Origin: an uncultured Collinsella sp.
GTDB taxonomy: Bacteria; Actinomycetota; Coriobacteriia; Coriobacteriales; Coriobacteriaceae
Direction: 5' to 3'
Assembly (NCBI GenBank): GCA_902470915.1
Contig: CABRIB010000003.1
Location: 1-43,930, forward strand
DNA: 43,930 nt
Part shown: in pieces, positions 40,327 to 43,930 of the stretch
Layout: every line of letters starts with the position of its first letter
Position numbering within the stretch: the first letter of the stretch is position 1
The notes under the pieces: model-generated
Seen by the model: only the letters and a program-made list of their open reading frames with translations
The model's database searches: none
What the model was told of the DNA's origin: nothing
Made by a program: the position numbers and the translations under genes

Positions 40327-40806
40327 CTACTTTTCCTGAATCTGCTTGCCGCAAAGATGCTCAATTGAAATCTCGTAGAGTTGGACGCCCTTGATGTCTT
40401 TGGCGATTTCCTCCTCGACTTCTTCGGCAGAAGGGTAGTACTTAAGCGCGAGCTGGCGGACTTTGTCCTCGATAAACGCAGGCGCTTCATCTACCAGGCG
40501 GCAACGGCCAAAGACCACGGTGCTCATGACGTAAGGAGCCCAGTCGCCGTCCTTGTACCACTCGTTGCCGTAAACGGTAAAGCAGACTTTATCGTCACGC
40601 CTGAGCGAATCGACCTTGTGGCCGGCCTTGGCGCCATGGAAATAAATCTTGTCGTGCTCGGCGTCAAAGAAGTAGTTGACGGGAATGGCATAGGGGTAGC
40701 CATCATCGCCGTTGACGGCAAAGACGCCGCGCTTACAGGTGGCGAGCAACTCGCGCGCTTCCTCGTCAGTGATGGCGCGTTTCTTTCGACGTAAGGGCCT
40801 AAACAT
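40327..40806 (-). CDS. Pyridoxamine 5'-phosphate oxidase-fold flavoprotein
   Basis: 159 residues from ATG 40806 (MFRPLRRKKRAITDEEAREL), chosen over an ATG 39 bases upstream because AAGGAAG precedes it. The split-barrel FMN-binding fold is shown by GVFAVNGDDGYPYAIPVNYF, then KIYFHGAKAGHKVDSLRRD and KVCFTVYGNEWY. This subgroup covers nitroimidazole-resistance (Nim)-like and general FMN-binding oxidoreductases rather than true PdxH. Likely a cytoplasmic flavin reductase of unknown substrate. It lies 42 bases downstream of the hybrid kinase gene on the same strand and may share its transcript. Confidence 0.88.
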   Translation of the reverse strand: MFRPLRRKKRAITDEEARELLATCKRGVFAVNGDDGYPYAIPVNYFFDAEHDKIYFHGAKAGHKVDSLRRDDKVCFTVYGNEWYKDGDWAPYVMSTVVFGRCRLVDEAPAFIEDKVRQLALKYYPSAEEVEEEIAKDIKGVQLYEISIEHLCGKQIQEK

Positions 40807-40848
40807 CGTTGGCTTCCTTTCTGGCTGTGCATGGTGGTTGAGCACAAA

Positions 40849-43652
40849 CTATAGCGAAACGGATCCGTATTTCTTGATGCGGGCGAGTATGTTTTTGAGC
40901 TTGTTAAAGTCGAGCGGTTTGGGCAGATGGGCGTTCATACCGGCATCGTGTGCCGCCTTGGCGTCTTCGGCAAAGGCGTTGGCAGTGAGCGCGATGATGG
41001 GGATGTCGGCTGCATCGGCCTTTTCGCTCAGACGAATCGCGCGGGTTGCCTCGTAGCCATCCATGCCCGGCATCATGATGTCCATCAGGATCGCATCGAA
41101 GCTGCCGGCGGGACGACTAACGTATAGGTCGACTGCTTTGTTGCCGTCGGCGGCGCGCGTTACGACGATGCCTTCGCTTTCGAGTAGAGCCTGGGCAATT
41201 TCGGCATTGAGCTCGTTGTCTTCTGCCAAAAGGACGTTCATGCCGGCAAGCGAGCAACTGTATGCTTGCTTGGACGCACGTTCTTTCGCCTGAGGGTTCT
41301 TGTCGATATCGAGCGGTATCTGGACGTTGAACGTGCTTCCCGCGCCAACCTCACTCGAAATCTCAATCGTGCCGCCCATCATATCGATGAGCGATTTGAC
41401 GATAGACATGCCAATGCCGGTTCCTTGGAACTTGCTGCGCGCATCGTCGCCTTCCTGGGCAAACGGCTCGTAAATGTGCGTCAAAAACTCGGGCGTCATA
41501 CCAATGCCGGTATCCGAGACGCTAAAGCAAAACACGGCGTGCTCGTCGTCGACCGGTTTGATGGTCGATGAGAACGTGACGGTGCCTCCGTGCTTGTTGT
41601 ACTTGATGCTATTGTCGAGCAGGTTGACAAGGATCTGCCGAATATGGGTGGGGCTGCCGATCATATATTGATCGACAGCGTAGGGCTCGCTGGTGTCGAG
41701 CATGGTTATGCCGCGGTCCGATGCGCGGAGCTTGCACAGTACGAGCGCATTGTCGCACAGCTCTTTAAGGTTGAATGATTCGTGCTCGAGCGTCACTTTG
41801 CACTCCTCGATCCTGCCCATCTCGAGGATGTCGTTAATCAGTGACAGCAGGTGATTGGCGGCAACGCGCGCCTTGGCGCGGCTTTCGCGGGCGACCTGCA
41901 TGTCGCCTTCTCTCAATTCCTCAATTTCGATAAGGCCCAGGATGCCGTTGAGCGGCGTGCGGATGTCGTGGCTCATGCGCGTGAGGAAAGCGGTTTTGGC
42001 GGTGTTGGCGGCATCAGCTTTCTGCCGTTCCTCCTGTGCGCGGTAAAGCGACCAGACAAGGATGGCGATGCTGGTGAGCAAGATGCAGATGATAACAGTC
42101 GCAATGGCGGTGCGGTTGCGATAGAAAAACTGGAACGTGTCCGATTCTTGCGCCGAGTACGATGTGGGGAAATAGCTGTTTGCAGAGAGCGATTCACCTG
42201 CATTGACGATGCCCTTATTGATGATTCCCAGCAGCTCGGGCTTGCCGCGCGAAATTAAACACGATAGCTGCGCCGTGTTGGTGAGTTCCTGTGTTTCGAA
42301 ATCCTCGATGTCGTAGGTGTCGCGGAGAGTTTCCAGGCGCGTGCTGGGGACAATGATGCAACGTGCCTTCCCCTCATTGAGGGCTTTGAGCACCTCGCCG
42401 TCATTCGAGTACTCGGTTACTGTTGCGTTCGGGAAGAGACTTTCGAGCTCAAAACGGTTAACGATTGTGCTCTTTGTACAAGCGATGTTCTTAAGGTCGC
42501 TGTTCATGTTTTTGCCACTGTGAATGGCGGTCAGCGAAACCGTTCCCATCGAGTTTGACTGGATGACCCCTGTCTGCTCGGCGAGCCAGTAGTCGCGAAA
42601 CAATGGCAGGGCGACATCGATGGTTCCGTTGGAAAGGGCTTTGATCATTTGCCTGTTGTTCGAGAGTGCGATTGTTTTGACCGTAATACCAAACTTGTCG
42701 TGCAACGTCGTTGCAAGCGAGGCGAGCGATCCTTCCATCTCGCCGTCGTCATTTTGCGTGCAGTAGGGAAGTTGGTTTTTAAGATAGCCGAGCGTGATGG
42801 TATTGCCGTTTGCTTTGAGCCAGGTGGTCTCGGGGCCGGTGAGCGATGACGAGCCACTGTTTTGGGTCGAGTAACTCGATTTGACTTCCTCGTTATAGCG
42901 CGGGTTATCGCGGGCGATGGTCGTCATGGCGGCGTTGATGTCGTTCATCAGATCGGGGCGGCTTTTGGGAACGGCAAAATAGTAGTCGCTCGAGCCTACG
43001 TAGAACATGGGTGACGCATCGGGCGACGAAATGGTATCGTTCATGATGACGGCGTCGACCTCGCCGTCTGCAAGCGCCTCAAAGAGGGCACTGCCGGTGT
43101 CGATTTCTTTATAGGTGCAGGTGACGCCTTCGTCGGCGAGCCACTGCTGGCCGACGATAGTTTGCATACGCCAGAGTTGCAGCCGATGGTGAGGCCTTGG
43201 AGCGCCTGGGGGTCACCCTTGGCCAGATCGTCGCGGTCGGGCCTGGCGTAGATGTAGTAGCGCTCGGTGCCCTCGGGGTTCGAGGAAAAGAGCAGCTTCT
43301 GCTCGCGTTCTGCCGAATACGAGATGTTGGGCATGAGGTCGATTTCGCCTGCTTCGAGCATGTCCATAAGCTCGGAGAAGGTGCCGCTAACGTATTCGTA
43401 TTGCCAGCCCTTTGTGTAATACGAGAGGGTCTGGAGGTACTCGTAGCCCCACCCCGAGAGTCGCTCGCCCGGCATGCCTTCCTGGAAGCCTTTGTTGTTG
43501 ACGAGCCAGCCAACGCGGACCGTCTTGACCTGCTGGTCGGAGTCGGCGGCAAAGGCGGGGGCGGGCATGACGGCGCTCAGTATGGCGAGCGCGGCAAGCG
43601 CGACGGCCAGGGTGCGATATAGAGCCAAGCGAAAGACAGCGGAAGGTTTCAC
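40849..43652 (-). pseudogene. Hybrid sensor kinase with two solute-binding-type sensor domains (one-base frameshift)
   Basis: From GTG 43652 (AGGA 7 bases before) a signal peptide ending near PAPAFAADSD leads into a first SBP_bac_3-like domain (VRVGWLVNNKGFQEG). Near 43168-43170 the frame breaks: GLTIGCNSGV continues one base out of frame as MQTIVGQQWLADEG. One missing base explains it. A second SBP domain (TITLGYLKNQLPYCTQNDD), a membrane span, a histidine kinase domain with phosphorylation histidine in RMSHDIRTPLNGILG, an ATPase domain (DTGIGM, GTGIGMSIV) and a receiver domain (LLAEDNELNAEIA, ILMDIMMPGMDGYEATR) follow. The whole would be about 935 residues, an EvgS/BvgS-like unorthodox kinase that senses an external ligand. 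Because all other parts are intact, a sequencing error is as likely as real decay. Confidence 0.85.
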
Positions 43653-43738
43653 ATGAAATCCTATCGAGTTGAGACAGTTTCGCATAAGGATACCAGCTCA
43701 GCCTGCCCATTCAGCCGCCGCACCGCTAAACGGTTAGG

Positions 43739-43794
43739 TAGTCATTGGGGACGTTCTTAACTGACTAGTCGTTTAAGAACGTCCCCAATGACTA
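43739..43794. repeat. Palindromic unit B, copy 2 (perfect)
   Basis: A 22-base arm starting TAGTCATTGGGGACGTTC (43739-43760) is perfectly mirrored at 43773-43794. The 12-base centre contains GACTAGTC, itself a palindrome. It lies between the divergent kinase gene and the partial gene at 43866. It is the better preserved of two copies. Confidence 0.92.
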
Positions 43795-43865
43795 GTTCCG
43801 TTTGCGGGGGAGGCGTGGGACAATACCGAGCGAATGTGATTGGGCGTCTGGGAAAAGGGGTCGCG

Positions 43866-43916
43866 ATGAACAAGTTGAGGACGCTTGCCGACGTGTTGCG
43901 CCAGGCTGGCTTTGCG
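43866..43916 (+). CDS. Start of an unidentified gene, cut by the contig end
   Basis: AAAAGGGG precedes ATG 43866. Seventeen genomic codons follow, MNKLRTLADVLRQAGFA, before the adapter begins at 43917. Too short to identify. Later residues read into the adapter would be artificial. Confidence 0.5.
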
Positions 43917-43930
43917 CTGTCTCTTATACA
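43917..43930. other. Nextera mosaic-end sequence (artefact)
   Basis: CTGTCTCTTATACA is the beginning of the reverse complement of the Nextera mosaic end. Genomic sequence ends at 43916. Confidence 0.97.

Overview
The window looks like a contig from a high-GC, Gram-positive member of the Coriobacteriia, most likely Collinsella or a close relative. This is inferred, not proven. The grounds are: frequent GTG/TTG starts with strong AGGAGG-type ribosome sites; a lipobox lipoprotein and a cell-wall-sorted surface protein with a twin-arginine-like leader and LAGTG tail; an orphan LuxR regulator; a CD1871A-type CXXC miniprotein next to a polyferredoxin; and many short intergenic palindromes. Both ends are not biological. 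Bases 1-46 are the end of Illumina P7, an i7 index and the Nextera read-2 adapter. Bases 43917-43930 are the start of the reverse-complemented Nextera mosaic end.

Layout. 47-2000 is a decayed accessory patch: a structured non-coding stretch, a doubly frameshifted ToxN/AbiQ-like gene, a yjdF gene with an in-frame stop behind what looks like an intact yjdF riboswitch, and a paired palindromic operator in front of a remnant of a DUF4143-type ATPase. 2075-11116 holds a flavodoxin-fold protein, an intact AAA_14/DUF4143 ATPase, a divergent topoisomerase IV-like parE-parC pair, an archaeal-type (ATPase_2/DUF234) ATPase with an elaborate palindromic promoter, and an Xre regulator with a membrane partner. 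11164-16727 is a 1450-residue surface protein and its likely LuxR regulator. 16821-20657 is a gene graveyard around a PadR/DUF1700 cassette, with fragments of an AAA ATPase, an arginase and other genes, plus one intact unknown gene.

20658-28110 is a functional block. A two-component system diverges from a small CXXC protein, a membrane polyferredoxin and a TlpA-like lipoprotein, which together look like an electron or thiol relay across the membrane. A fused ATP-binding/permease (MacB/FtsX type) follows. 28153-35781 contains an unknown membrane protein and a magnesium-type P-ATPase locus: a short paralogue, a receiver-less winged-helix protein, full-length mgtA and a 51-residue membrane miniprotein. 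35886-43652 is largely housekeeping: Dus, glutaredoxin, an Xre/zinc-ribbon/TipAS-like regulator, TrmO, a PatB/MalY lyase, a pyridoxamine-phosphate-oxidase-fold protein and a periplasmic-domain hybrid kinase split by a one-base frameshift.

The most interesting theme is the repeated association of self-contained ATPases of the AAA_14/DUF4143 and ATPase_2/DUF234 types with promoters boxed by mirrored palindromes. Each locus has a different palindrome sequence but the same architecture. Two intact and two decayed ATPase genes lie in 20 kb. Two families of intergenic palindromes (TGTGACAAAGGGAC and TCATTGGGGACG types) recur across the right half and may be REP-like units.
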